The position numbers and the translations under genes are program-made. DNA of 64,000 nucleotides from Micrococcus sp. 2A (GTDB taxonomy: Bacteria > Actinomycetota > Actinomycetes > Actinomycetales > Micrococcaceae), in the NCBI RefSeq assembly GCF_039519235.1, contig NZ_CP154351.1:2356001-2420000 (forward strand), given 5' to 3'. Below the pieces are notes generated by a model that did no database searches, was not told where the DNA came from, and worked only from the letters and a program-made list of their open reading frames with translations. Positions 1 to 7,901 of this stretch are shown piece by piece; position 1 is the first letter of the stretch; the number at the start of each line of letters is the position of its first letter.

Positions 1-157
1 TCCCGGCTTCGATCTCGGCCTGGCGCATCCAGTTCGTCAGACAGGAGAAGCTGATCCCGAAGTCCTTCGCGATGTCTTTCAGATGGGTGCCGGGCTCACG
101 GTTCTGGGCGACGCGGACGACGTCGTCGCGGAACTCTTGGGGGTAGGGGGCGGGCAT
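1..157 (-). CDS. IS3-family transposase OrfA, N-terminal part (runs off the window)
   Basis: This is the first 52 codons of an OrfA-type transposase subunit that continues beyond base 1. It starts at ATG 157-155 and reads MPAPYPQEFRDDVVRVAQ, then a helix-turn-helix (around residues 25-45, containing KDIAKDFGISFSCLTNWMRQ). This is the usual DNA-binding head of IS3-family OrfA proteins, which bind the element ends and are joined to the catalytic OrfB by frameshifting. The catalytic part is outside the window, so intactness cannot be judged. Confidence 0.85.
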   Translation of the reverse strand, partial: MPAPYPQEFRDDVVRVAQNREPGTHLKDIAKDFGISFSCLTNWMRQAEIEAG

Positions 158-205
158 GGTGCACATCCTTCCCTGCGGTGTGGTAACACCACAGATCGTA
201 TGTCA
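1..205 (-). mobile_element. IS3-family element, one terminus
   Basis: The element end lies about 48 bp upstream of the orfA start codon. Read on the minus strand it begins TGACATACGATCTGTGGTG at 205, which has the TG start typical of IS3-family ends. A small palindrome (TGTGG...CCACA) lies at about 179-193. The other end is outside the window, so neither the target duplication nor the exact boundary can be confirmed. Confidence 0.6.
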
Positions 206-269
206 CCTACACGCGCATCAGTCCCTTCGGCATGAACAACATCCTCTCGAACTCGAAAGGAAGCGGCAT

Positions 270-722
270 CACACCCGGGACGCTTCAAACCGCTAGAAGC
301 TGGTCTCGATGACGTGGCGCTTGGCGTACCCGCCTGGATCGGTCTGCGGCGGGCGCCCGCCGCGGGAACCACGACGTTTCCGGTTTGCCTGCTGGTCGCG
401 AGGCTCGGCGATCACAGCCATGATCCCTTGACTGCGCAGCAGGGCGCGGTGGGGCCGGGAGGAGTGGGCCTTGTCCGCCGTCACCGAGTCAGGGGTGGTG
501 CGAGGCCGCCCCACCCCTTCGCGCGGTACCCGCACCGCAGCGAGCAGGTGCGGGAGCATCTTCGAGTCGCTGCCTTACCCCGGCCCGACCCCGATGACCA
601 GGGAGCGTCCCTTGCCGTCGCACAGCTGATGGACCTTCGTCGACGGAGATAGGACGAGGCGCTCGGAGTGTGAGGGGCTGGTCTCGTGCCGGTGGAAGCG
701 TAGCCACAAACGACCGTTTGCG
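270..722 (-). pseudogene. Decayed IS5-family transposase remnant
   Basis: One minus-strand frame carries recognisable IS5-family DDE transposase blocks: STKVHQLCDGKGRSL, then GSDSKMLPHLL, ADKAHSSR, IAEPRDQQANRKRRGSRGGR and KRHVIETSF. The frame is broken by an in-frame TAA at 575-577, where the family has Gln, and a TAG at 293-295, where it has Asn. The N-terminal DNA-binding region and the segment after the first aspartate block are missing. It is a fossil with no intact ends, and marks the left part of the IS-rich zone. Confidence 0.75.
703..716 (-). repeat. 14-bp motif, copy 1 (inverted orientation)
   Basis: The sequence GCCACAAACGACCG is the exact reverse complement of the copies at 10682-10695 and 11682-11695. 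Here it lies inside the IS5 relic and forms part of a small inverted repeat (CAAACG, 2-nt centre, CGTTTG). Its function is unknown. Confidence 0.6.
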
Positions 723-749
723 GGGCTCGAGGGGGAGTGGTGGCTGACT

Positions 750-780
750 GTCGAGACGCGGTGAAGATCGCACGCGAATC
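750..780 (+). repeat. Degenerate ~30-bp motif, copy 1
   Basis: The segment begins GTCGAGACGCGGTGAAGATC and matches, with substitutions, the copies at 4887-4920 and 11921-11951. On the opposite strand the motif starts near TGyGA and contains ATCTT followed by GCrTCTC, so it may be the end of a lost insertion sequence. No transposase is attached to it. Confidence 0.45.
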
Positions 781-828
781 GCGAAGGACGGTTCCTTGGA
801 AAATTTGGGGCGGAGAGCGCCAGACGAC

Positions 829-1446
829 TCAGTCCCTGACAGCCTCGATCCACCCGTGCCAGCGGGCCCCCGGGTCCTGCCGTGTGCCGCGGTCGACCAC
901 GGTGAACCTCGCCGCGGTCATCACGCCCGCGAGCTCGTCGACCGGCCAGTACCACGCCGTGGTGACGGCGTGGTCGAAGGCCTCCAGCTGGTCTGACACG
1001 AAGAAGCCCAGCAGCAGTGACCCGCCAGGGCGCAGCGCCTTGTGCGCGCGCTCCAGGAGGGCAGGCATCTCCACCGGCGGCGTGTGGATGATTGAGTACC
1101 AGCCCAGGATCCCGTTGAAGACGGCTACGGGCAGGGTCTGGAACGAACCCGGCTTCACGCGCACCTCCGGGTGGGTTCGGCGCGCGTGCGCCACGAACTC
1201 TTCGACCGGCTCGATGCCCGTTACCTCATGGCCCAGCGAGGCCAGGTGCGCGGTCCAATGGGCCGGCCCGCAGCCGACGTCGGCCAGAACCCCATCCACC
1301 CGGCCGGCCCAGGCTTCGACCAGCAGCCTGTCGTCCTCGGCCACGGAGGCCATGGTGCCGAGCTGCTTGGTGTACTCGGCCGCGCGGGCGCCATAGGCGG
1401 CCCGGCTGGTGAGAAGTCCTTCCCGGGCGGCGTCGTCAGGGGTCAC
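829..1446 (-). CDS. Class I SAM-dependent methyltransferase
   Basis: A 205-aa cytosolic protein with the Rossmann-type methyltransferase core. Motif I is LADVGCGPAH (about residues 54-63), the acidic residue that holds the SAM ribose lies in GIEP, and motif IV/post-I is in YSIIHTPPVE. LRPGGSLLLGFF is the usual strand-turn after the catalytic site. The substrate cannot be deduced. It starts with GTG at 1446, overlapping the stop of the upstream acetyltransferase by 4 nt (GTGA), so the two genes are translationally coupled and probably act on related small molecules. Related proteins usually modify small metabolites or antibiotics. Confidence 0.85.
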   Translation of the reverse strand: MTPDDAAREGLLTSRAAYGARAAEYTKQLGTMASVAEDDRLLVEAWAGRVDGVLADVGCGPAHWTAHLASLGHEVTGIEPVEEFVAHARRTHPEVRVKPGSFQTLPVAVFNGILGWYSIIHTPPVEMPALLERAHKALRPGGSLLLGFFVSDQLEAFDHAVTTAWYWPVDELAGVMTAARFTVVDRGTRQDPGARWHGWIEAVRD

Positions 1447-1976
1447 CGCTGTTCCTCCGCCGGCGCGAGGACCTGCCAGAGCTCGTGATCCTGCCAGCGA
1501 CCGGCGATCTTCAGGTACTGCGGGGCCAGGCCGTAACGCTCGAACCCGTGGCGCTGCAGCATCCGACGCGACGCATGGTTGTGGGGCAGGATCTCAGCCT
1601 GCACCCGGTGCAGTCCGAGCTCGCCGAAGGCGATCTGCAGGGCCTGCCCGACGGCGGCGGTCGCCACGCCGCGGCCGGCCGCCTCGCGGGCGACCCAGTA
1701 GCCGATCGAGCAGAACTGCCCGGCCCCGCGGACCACGCTGGCCAGGGTGAGACGGCCGAAGATCGAGCCCGCCGCGTCGGTGATGAGGAACGCGTAGGAG
1801 CGGTCCGCTGCACGGTCGTGCTCCGCCTGTTCAAGGGCTTCGCGCTGGCCGGCTTCGGTGAACCAGTGGGTGGGGCGCTCCGGCTCCCACGGGGCCAAGT
1901 GCTCGCGTTGGCTCCGTGCCAGGGCGGCGAGGGCCTCGGCGTCGTCGAGGACGGCAGGGCGCAGACGGACGGGCAT
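1443..1976 (-). CDS. GNAT-family N-acetyltransferase (RimJ/RimL type)
   Basis: A 177-aa GNAT protein. The acetyl-CoA pyrophosphate loop is GRGVATAAV (residues 101-109), preceded by the IGYWV strand and followed by the NHASRRMLQRHGFERYG block typical of the RimJ/RimL branch that acetylates N-terminal amino groups or small amines. The start is ATG 1976, with TACGCT 6 nt upstream on the same strand and no Shine-Dalgarno, suggesting a leaderless message. IS-A ends only 66 bp upstream, so the original -35 and regulatory region may have been replaced, and read-through from the transposase is possible. It forms an operon with the methyltransferase downstream. Confidence 0.85.
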   Translation of the reverse strand: MPVRLRPAVLDDAEALAALARSQREHLAPWEPERPTHWFTEAGQREALEQAEHDRAADRSYAFLITDAAGSIFGRLTLASVVRGAGQFCSIGYWVAREAAGRGVATAAVGQALQIAFGELGLHRVQAEILPHNHASRRMLQRHGFERYGLAPQYLKIAGRWQDHELWQVLAPAEEQR

Positions 1977-1982
1977 GGATCG

Positions 1983-1988
1983 AGCGTA
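1983..1988 (-). promoter_or_regulatory. Leaderless -10 (TACGCT) of the acetyltransferase
   Basis: TACGCT is read on the minus strand and is separated by 6 nt from the ATG at 1976. No ribosome binding site lies between. Confidence 0.5.
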
Positions 1989-2618
1989 GCGACCGTGATC
2001 CCGTGCGCTGGTCAAGCGAGGGGCAGGGGTCAAGCCCCTTGTGGTGGTGTAGCGGTTGGATCCTTCGTTGGGGTTGTCAGGCGCTGAGCTCGAGGGCAGT
2101 GTCGGTGTCGGTGCCCACCTCGCTTCCGGTGTCCTCGACGGGGGTGAGGCGGCAGCGGGCGAGGACCTCGAGGCCGAGGTAGCGGCGCCCTTCGGCCCAT
2201 TCGTCGGTCTGCTCGGCCAGCACCGCCCCGACCAGCCTGACGATGGCCGCCCGGTTGGGGAAGATGCCCACCGCGTCGGTGCGGCGGCGGATCTCCCGGT
2301 TGAGCCGCTCGGCCGGGTTGTTCGACCAGATCTGCGTCCAGACGTCCTTCGGGAACGTCGTGAAGGCCAGGATGTCCGCCCGGGCATCACCGAGGTGCTC
2401 GGCCACCGCCGGGAGCTTCTCGCTTACGTAGTCCAGCAGCCGATCGAACTGCGCGTTCACCGCCGTGGCGTCGGGCTGGTCGTAGACCGAGTGGAGCATG
2501 GCCTTCACCGCCGGCCACATGGACTTCGGGGTGATGCCCATCAGGTTCGCCGCGTAGTGGGTCCGGCACCGCTGCCAGGTGGCGCCGGGCAGGTTGGCGG
2601 CGATGGCGTCCTTGAGCC

Positions 2619-2626
2619 CGGCATGG
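2619..2626. repeat. 8-bp target duplication of IS-B copy 1, left
   Basis: CGGCATGG lies directly before the GGGCGTGTC end and is repeated at 4061-4068. Confidence 0.9.
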
Positions 2627-4060
2627 GGGCGTGTCAACTTGTCTGTGTAAGCGGGGTGGTCACAGGTAGGGGTTGATCCGGTCGGGGTAGGCCGCGGCGA
2701 GCTGGGCGAGGGCCTGCTTCCAGTTCGTGACGGCCTGGCCTTCGACGAGCCGGCCCTGGGCTTTGCGCTGGCCGGCGGGTTTGCCCCGGTCCCGAGCGCG
2801 TTCGGCGGCGCGTTTGTCTTCGATGTTGCAGATCGCCAGCCAGAGCAGCTTCACCGCCGCCTCGGTCGAGGGGAAGTGGCCGCGGTTCTTGGTCACCTTC
2901 CGTAGCTGGAAGTTCAGCGACTCGATGCTGTTGGTCGTGTAGATGACCTTGCGGAGCATGGGTGGGAACTGCAGGAACGGGATGAACCGCTCCCAGGAGT
3001 TCGCCCAGGTCGCGGCTGCAGACGGGTACTTCGTGCCGAGCTCGGAGGCCTCGAACTCGGCCAGCGCCTTCCTCGCGGTCTCTTCGTTGGGGGCAGTGTA
3101 GATCGGCTTCAGCGCGGCGGCGACCTTCTTGCGGTCCTGGTAGGCCACGAACCGCATCGCGGCCCGGATCAGGTGAACCACGCAGGTCTGGACCATCGAG
3201 TCCGGCCACGTCGCCTCGATCGCCTCCGGCAGGCCCTTGAGCCCGTCGCAGCACACGATCAGCACGTCCCGCACGCCCCGGTTGGCGAGATCGGCGCAGA
3301 CGTGGGCCCAGAACGCCGAGCCCTCGGTGTCCTGGACCCAGATCCCCAGCACGTGCTTGATGCCCTCGAGGTCCACGCCGACGGCGATGTAGGCGGCACG
3401 GTTGAGGACCTGGCTGTTCTCTCGGATCTTGATCCGGATTGCGTCGAGATAGATCACCGGATAGAACTCCTCCAGCGGCCGCGACTGCCACGCCAGGACC
3501 TCTTCGCTCACGGCGTCGGTGATGTTGGAGATCGTCTCGTGCGACAGGTCCGTGCCGATCGTGGAGGCCAGGTGGTGCTGGATGTCCCGGATCGTCATTC
3601 CGCCGGCATAGAGGCTGATGATCATGTCATCCAGGCCCCCGAGGCGCCGCTGGCCCTTGGGCACCAGGCGCGGGGTGAACGACCCGCCCCGGTCTCGCGG
3701 GACGTCCAGCTCGATCGGCCCGACCTCGGACTCCACGGTCTTCGGGGTGGTCCCGTTGCGGGAGTTGGCGTGCTTCGGCGCCTCGCTCGAGCCCTTCTCG
3801 TAGCCCAGATGGCTGGTCAGCTCGGCCTGCAGGCCCCGCTCGAGCGCGGCCTTGACCAGCGCGGGCACGAACCCGCCGTCACCGGTGAGCTCGACGCCGC
3901 CCGCGTCGATCTGCGCGAATAGGGAATCAAGCTGCCCTGAGGCTTTCAGCTGCTCGACCAGGTCCTGGCCCGAGGGCTCGCCTGGGTTCTTCTCGTCGGT
4001 CATGGTCATGATTCTTACCGTTCCTCTCGGTACGGCTTACACAGACCATCTGACACGCCC
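2627..4060 (-). mobile_element. IS-B copy 1 (IS256 family), nested in IS-A
   Basis: A complete 1434-bp element with inverted ends GGGCGTGTCA and TGACACGCCC. The inner parts of the repeat (about 25 bp, TTGTCTGTGTAAGC on one side and GCTTACACAGACCA on the other) are imperfect. It is flanked by the 8-bp direct repeat CGGCATGG and lies within the IS-A transposase gene. It is the same length as copy 2 at 9211-10644. Confidence 0.95.
2660..4009 (-). CDS. IS256-family transposase (IS-B copy 1)
   Basis: A full-length 449-aa mutator-type DDE transposase that cuts and rejoins the IS-B ends. Catalytic residues sit in YLDAIRIK, VCCDGLKG and TTNSIESLN. The C-terminal YPDRINPYL is typical. By eye it differs from copy 2 by one residue only (GVRDVL here, GVQDVL there), so at least one copy moved recently. 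It starts at ATG 4009 (MTMTDEKNPGEP). A second in-frame ATG two codons later is an alternative. The gene is intact and probably functional. Confidence 0.95.
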   Translation of the reverse strand: MTMTDEKNPGEPSGQDLVEQLKASGQLDSLFAQIDAGGVELTGDGGFVPALVKAALERGLQAELTSHLGYEKGSSEAPKHANSRNGTTPKTVESEVGPIELDVPRDRGGSFTPRLVPKGQRRLGGLDDMIISLYAGGMTIRDIQHHLASTIGTDLSHETISNITDAVSEEVLAWQSRPLEEFYPVIYLDAIRIKIRENSQVLNRAAYIAVGVDLEGIKHVLGIWVQDTEGSAFWAHVCADLANRGVRDVLIVCCDGLKGLPEAIEATWPDSMVQTCVVHLIRAAMRFVAYQDRKKVAAALKPIYTAPNEETARKALAEFEASELGTKYPSAAATWANSWERFIPFLQFPPMLRKVIYTTNSIESLNFQLRKVTKNRGHFPSTEAAVKLLWLAICNIEDKRAAERARDRGKPAGQRKAQGRLVEGQAVTNWKQALAQLAAAYPDRINPYL

Positions 4061-4068
4061 CGGCATGG
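4061..4068. repeat. 8-bp target duplication of IS-B copy 1, right
   Basis: CGGCATGG follows the TGACACGCCC end of IS-B directly and matches 2619-2626. Confidence 0.9.
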
Positions 4069-4886
4069 GCGTCACTGGTGACCAGGCGGACCCCGGCCAG
4101 GCCCCGGGCCACGAGGTCAGCGAAGAACTCGTTCCACGCCGCACCGGTCTCACTGGTCGCCACGCGCATCCCCAGGACCTCGCGGTGGCCGTCACCGTTG
4201 ACCCCGGTAGCCAGCAGCACCACCGCGTTGACCACCCGCCCGCCCTCGCGGACCTTCATCGTCAGCGCGTCCGCGGCCACGAACGTGAACGGACCGGCCT
4301 CATCCAGGGGCCGGTGGCGGAAGGACTCCACGTGTTCATCCAGGTCCGCGGCCATCCTGGAGACCTGGGACTTGGAGAGGGCATTGATCCCCAGGGTCTT
4401 GACCAGCTTGTCCATCCGCCGGGTACTCACCCCGGCCAAGTAGCAGTCCGCCACCACGGTGATCAGCGCCGACTCCGCTCTCTTCCGGCGTTCCAGCAGC
4501 CACTCCGGGAAGTACGTCCCAGAGCGCAGCTTCGGGATGGCTACATCGACCGTGCCGACCCGGGTGTCCAGGTCCCGGTGCCGGTACCCGTTGCGCTGGG
4601 CGGACCGTGTCGGGGTGGGCTTGCCCCATTCGGCGCCGACCACCGCGTCTGCATCGGCGGAGAGCAGGGTGTTGATCATGGTCTGCAGCAAGTGGCGCAT
4701 CATGTCCGGGGACGCTTCGGACAGGGCTTCGCTCAGCAGGCCGGCAGGGTCGAGAATATGAGGAGCGGTCATCGTGATGACTCCATTCGAGGGTGCTGTG
4801 AGAGGTTCACTCGAAGGATCACACGGTGGCCGCGTCCACGTCTGAGACGACGTGCCCGACCACCGGGCGCTACACCACTATGCGGG

Positions 4887-4920
4887 TGTAGAGATGCAGC
4901 CAAGATTTCACACGACACGC
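4887..4920 (+). repeat. Degenerate ~30-bp motif, copy 2
   Basis: Contains GAGATGCAGCCAAGATTTCA, related to 750-780 and 11921-11951. It begins 8 bp outside the right end of IS-A copy 1. Read on the minus strand it starts TGTGAAATCTT, consistent with an old insertion-sequence terminus. The rest of 4880-5019 shows no gene. Confidence 0.45.
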
Positions 4921-5019
4921 GGTGGACACTTCCGACATCCGGTGAGGAACCCTGAGGTGTGAAAAGTAAGTGCGCCCGTCTCCACCTCCAGAGTTTCCAA
5001 GGGTGGGCGGGCCGAGGTG

Positions 5020-6504
5020 TCACGCGGAGTCGGGGGAGTCCGGGCCTGCGTCGCCGTGAACCTCGGACGATGGGCGTTTGGATGTGCGGTTATAGACAGA
5101 TGACTCCCACTCCTGCCCGCCGGGACTTCTCCACCACACCCGCTTATGCGAACCGGGTCTGACGTCATGGGGCGTCAACGGCGCGTTTCGGGTCGGGTGC
5201 CACTGCGCGGCCAGGTCCGGGCGGAGGTCTGCCAATGACAGCCCAGGCTGGGGGCGGGATCGTGCTGCTCCGGCGCGCGCTTTCCCGCAGTCCGGGCAGC
5301 CAAGGGTCTGACGTCGAGTTCGCTGCCCGACGACAGCCTCCCATTCGGCACCGCAGAGACTGCAAAGCCACCACGCGGATGCGTTCCGCGCATTCGCCAC
5401 GTCCGCCGGTGTCAGGCCGCCATTCTTTGATGGATGCCACTCAGCTGCGATTGCGGGGCTCAGCTCCGCCAGTGAGCGTCCGGGCTTCGGACGAGGCGGT
5501 GGGGCGAACGGATCCCTCTTCGGTCGATCCACGTGGTGGGCGCGGGTCTCCCGTTCTGCCTCCTCGACGGCTCGGGCGGTGCCGCCGTCGACGTAGGTCT
5601 CCAGACGCAATCTGAGTTCGTCGAGGTGGGCGTGAATCGGGTGATCGGTGGGAGCAGCTGCTGCTTCCTCGAGAAGGCTGGTCATCACACGGACGGTCAT
5701 GGGGTAGACGGCGGGGTCGCCGTTCTCGCAGGGGACATCGTGAGGGCCGGTCAGCGGCAGCGGGTTCTGTCTGACGCGGACGGTGACCCATCCCGCTTCT
5801 ACCAGCGCCTGCGTCTTGGCTAGGTCTCGCTCGAAGGTGTCCATGTGCCAGTGGTTGCCGTCGTACTCGACGGCGATCTTCAATTCGGGGCACAGCACAT
5901 CGACCCGGAAGTCCTTGTCCGCAGTCTGCACGTGCCCGTCTCCGACCACGGCGGCGGGGAGCAAGTGCGCGAGCTCGAACTGCAGGGCGATCTCCGGGCG
6001 GGAGCGTCGCCAGCCGGCCCCGCACTCCGGGCAGCCTGTGCCCAGTGCGACGCGGGATGCGACAGTTGTTCGCCATGAGTGGCCCTGGGTGCAGCTCCAC
6101 CAGAAGCGACGCTGCACGCCCGTCGTCACATCGGCTGGTGTCAGGGATCCGTTGCGTTCGTGATCCCATTCGGCGGCCACCAGGGGTGCCTTCGTTGCGA
6201 GGTCGTTGCCGTAGCCGATCTTTTGACCTGAGCAATAGGGACACCCTCTGCCCAAGTAGGCGCGGTTGGCGATGCGGCTTTCGTACTCATGTCCAGCGGA
6301 GCAGATCCACCAGACAGTCGCTGATGTCCCGGGCTTCACATTTCTCGGGGTTCGCGGGGCGTTCTTGGTGGGGTGCCACTCTGATGCGAGGTCGGGGCGT
6401 TGGACTTCCAAAGAGGTCTCTGCAGTTGCCAGTCGACCGGAGCAGTAGGGGCAGCCGGCGCCGCCCTTGCTCAGCCGCCCGGCAGGGGAGAAGTAGTGCC
6501 CCAT
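5020..6504 (-). pseudogene. Zinc-ribbon repeat protein with embedded PD-(D/E)XK-like nuclease domain, truncated at both ends
   Basis: The readable part is 494 codons from ATG 6504. It contains four copies of a unit of the form (A/S)(E/Q)W(H/D)xx(K/R)NxxxTPxxV...WW, at about residues 40-67, 110-137, 353-380 and 432-458. Each is normally followed by a zinc knuckle: CSAGH...CPYC (68-91), CTQGH...CPEC (138-161) and CSLCG...CPDC (381-406). Between units two and three lies a nuclease-like core with FELAHLL, then DFRVDVL (D202) and KIAVEYDGNHWH (E213, D215), resembling Vsr/DUF559 enzymes. The first knuckle lacks its front half because IS-A begins 3 bp upstream. The fourth lacks its final CPxC and runs into unrelated sequence. 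Similar zinc-ribbon/treble-clef nucleases occur in accessory islands; a DNA-targeting or defence role is an inference. Confidence 0.7.
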
Positions 6505-6506
6505 AG

Positions 6507-7901
6507 AGTGGTGTAGCGCACGGTGACTGGGCACGTCGTTCCGGATGTGGACGCGGCCACCGTGTGATCCTTCGAGTCAACCTTCCACAGAATCCTCGAA
6601 CGGAGTCATCACGATGACCGCTCCTCATATTGTCGACCCTGCCGGCCTGCTCGGCGAAGCCCTGTCCGAAGCATCCCCGGATTTGATGCGTTCGTTGCTG
6701 CAGACCGTGATCAACTCCCTGCTCTCCGCTGACGCCGACGCGGTGGTCGGCGCCGAATGGGGTAAACCCACCCCGGGCCGAGCTACCCAGCGCAACGGGT
6801 ACCGGCACCGGGACCTGGACACCCGGGTCGGGACCCTGGACGTGGCGATCCCCAAACTCAGGTCGGGCACGTACTTCCCGGAGTGGCTGCTCGAGCGCCG
6901 CAAAAGGGCCGAATCCGCGCTGATCACGGTGGTCGCCGACTGCTACCTGGCCGGGGTCTCGACCCGGCGGATGGACAAACTGGTCAAGACCCTCGGGATC
7001 AACGCGCTGTCGAAGTCCCAGGTCTCGCGGATGGCCACCGAGCTGGACGAGCAGGTCGAGTCCTTCCGTCATCGCCCGCTCGGGGAGGCTGGGCCGTTCA
7101 CGTTCGTGGCCGCCGACGCGCTGAGCATGAAGGTCCGCGAGGGCGGCCGGGTGGTCAACGCCGTGGTGCTGCTGGCCACCGGGGTCAATGGTGACGGCCA
7201 CCGCGAGGTCCTCGGCCTGCGGGTGGCCACCTCGGAGACGGGGTCGGCGTGGAACGAGTTCTTCGCCGACCTGGTGGCCCGGGGCCTGACCGGAGTCCGC
7301 CTGGTCACTTCCGACGCCCACACCGGGCTCAAGGACGCCATCGCCGCGAACCTGCCCGGAGCGACCTGGCAGCGGTGCCGGACCCACTACGCGGCGAACC
7401 TGATGGGCATCACCCCCAAGTCCATGTGGCCGGCCGTGAAGGCCATGCTGCACTCGGTGTATGACCAGCCCGACGCCGCCAGCGTGGACGCCCAGTTCGA
7501 CCGGCTGCTGGACTACGTCAGCGAAAAGCTGCCCGCGGTGGCCGAACACCTCGATGGTGCCCGGGCGGACATCCTGGCGTTCACCACGTTCCCCAAGGAC
7601 GTGTGGACCCAGATCTGGTCGAACAACCCGGCCGAACGGCTCAACCGCGAGATCCGGCGTCGCACCGACGCCGTGGGCATCTTCCCGAACCGGGCAGCGA
7701 TCGTGCGCCTGGTCGGGGCGGTGCTGGCTGAGCAGACCGATGAGTGGGCCGAGGGCCGCCGCTACCTCGGCCTCGAGGTGTTGGCCCGCTGCCGCCTCAC
7801 CACCGTGGACGACACCGGGAACGAGGTGAACGCCGAACCGGAAACCACCCTCGAACTCAGCGCCTAACAGCACCAATGGAGGATCAGAGCGTTACACCAC
7901 T
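6507..7901 (+). mobile_element. IS-A copy 2 (IS256 family), intact
   Basis: A 1395-bp element bounded by AGTGGTGTAGCGC at the left and GCGTTACACCACT at the right. Its transposase is complete. The flanks (GCCCCATAG on the left, ACTCGGGAC on the right) show no target duplication. A truncated zinc-ribbon gene abuts one side and a truncated AraC gene the other, so sequence next to the element has been deleted or rearranged after insertion. Confidence 0.9.
6614..7867 (+). CDS. IS256-family transposase (IS-A copy 2)
   Basis: A complete 417-aa mutator-type transposase starting at ATG 6614 (MTAPHIVDPAGLLGEALSEA). Catalytic signposts are the aspartates in VAADALSMKV and VTSDAHTGLKD and the glutamate in NNPAERLNREIRRR. 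A longer reading frame begins at 6545, but the 6614 start matches the copy at 4772 and leaves a normal leader inside the left end. It belongs to a different subgroup from the IS-B enzyme and shares little sequence with it. It probably still mobilises itself and could act on the ends of the disrupted copy. Confidence 0.95.
   Translation: MTAPHIVDPAGLLGEALSEASPDLMRSLLQTVINSLLSADADAVVGAEWGKPTPGRATQRNGYRHRDLDTRVGTLDVAIPKLRSGTYFPEWLLERRKRAESALITVVADCYLAGVSTRRMDKLVKTLGINALSKSQVSRMATELDEQVESFRHRPLGEAGPFTFVAADALSMKVREGGRVVNAVVLLATGVNGDGHREVLGLRVATSETGSAWNEFFADLVARGLTGVRLVTSDAHTGLKDAIAANLPGATWQRCRTHYAANLMGITPKSMWPAVKAMLHSVYDQPDAASVDAQFDRLLDYVSEKLPAVAEHLDGARADILAFTTFPKDVWTQIWSNNPAERLNREIRRRTDAVGIFPNRAAIVRLVGAVLAEQTDEWAEGRRYLGLEVLARCRLTTVDDTGNEVNAEPETTLELSA

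Larger units (their letters stand above)
2077..4772 (-). pseudogene. IS-A transposase split by IS-B insertion
   Basis: The N-terminal piece runs from ATG 4772 to about 4061 and ends at VTSDAHAG. The C-terminal piece resumes at LKDAIAANLPGATWQRCRTH and ends at 2077 (ALELSA). Joined across the 8-bp duplication they give one uninterrupted IS256-family (mutator-type) transposase of about 417 aa. Visible catalytic signposts are the VAADALTMKV aspartate, the VTSDAH aspartate and the NNPAERLNREI glutamate. The only lesion is the IS-B insertion, so this copy is inactive, though the intact copy at 6614 could act on it. It has many substitutions relative to the intact copy, so the two are not a recent duplication. 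Confidence 0.9.
2043..4879 (-). mobile_element. IS-A copy 1 (IS256 family), interrupted by IS-B
   Basis: The ends carry GGTGGTGTAGCGG at the left and CGCTACACCACT at the right, matching the ends of the intact copy at 6507-7901. Subtracting the 1434-bp IS-B and its 8-bp duplication leaves exactly 1395 bp, the length of the intact copy. No target duplication flanks the element (left ...CCCCTTGT, right ATGCGGGT...), so its flanks have been rearranged or deleted. Confidence 0.9.

Noticed and set aside
314..652. Plus-strand 112-codon frame over the IS5 relic
   Set aside because: The minus strand carries the recognisable transposase blocks; the plus frame has no homology or start signal.
6507..7901. 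Inversion between the two opposite IS-A copies as the cause of missing target duplications
   Set aside because: Exchanging the flanks as an inversion predicts did not produce matching 8-9 bp repeats, so simple inversion is not supported.
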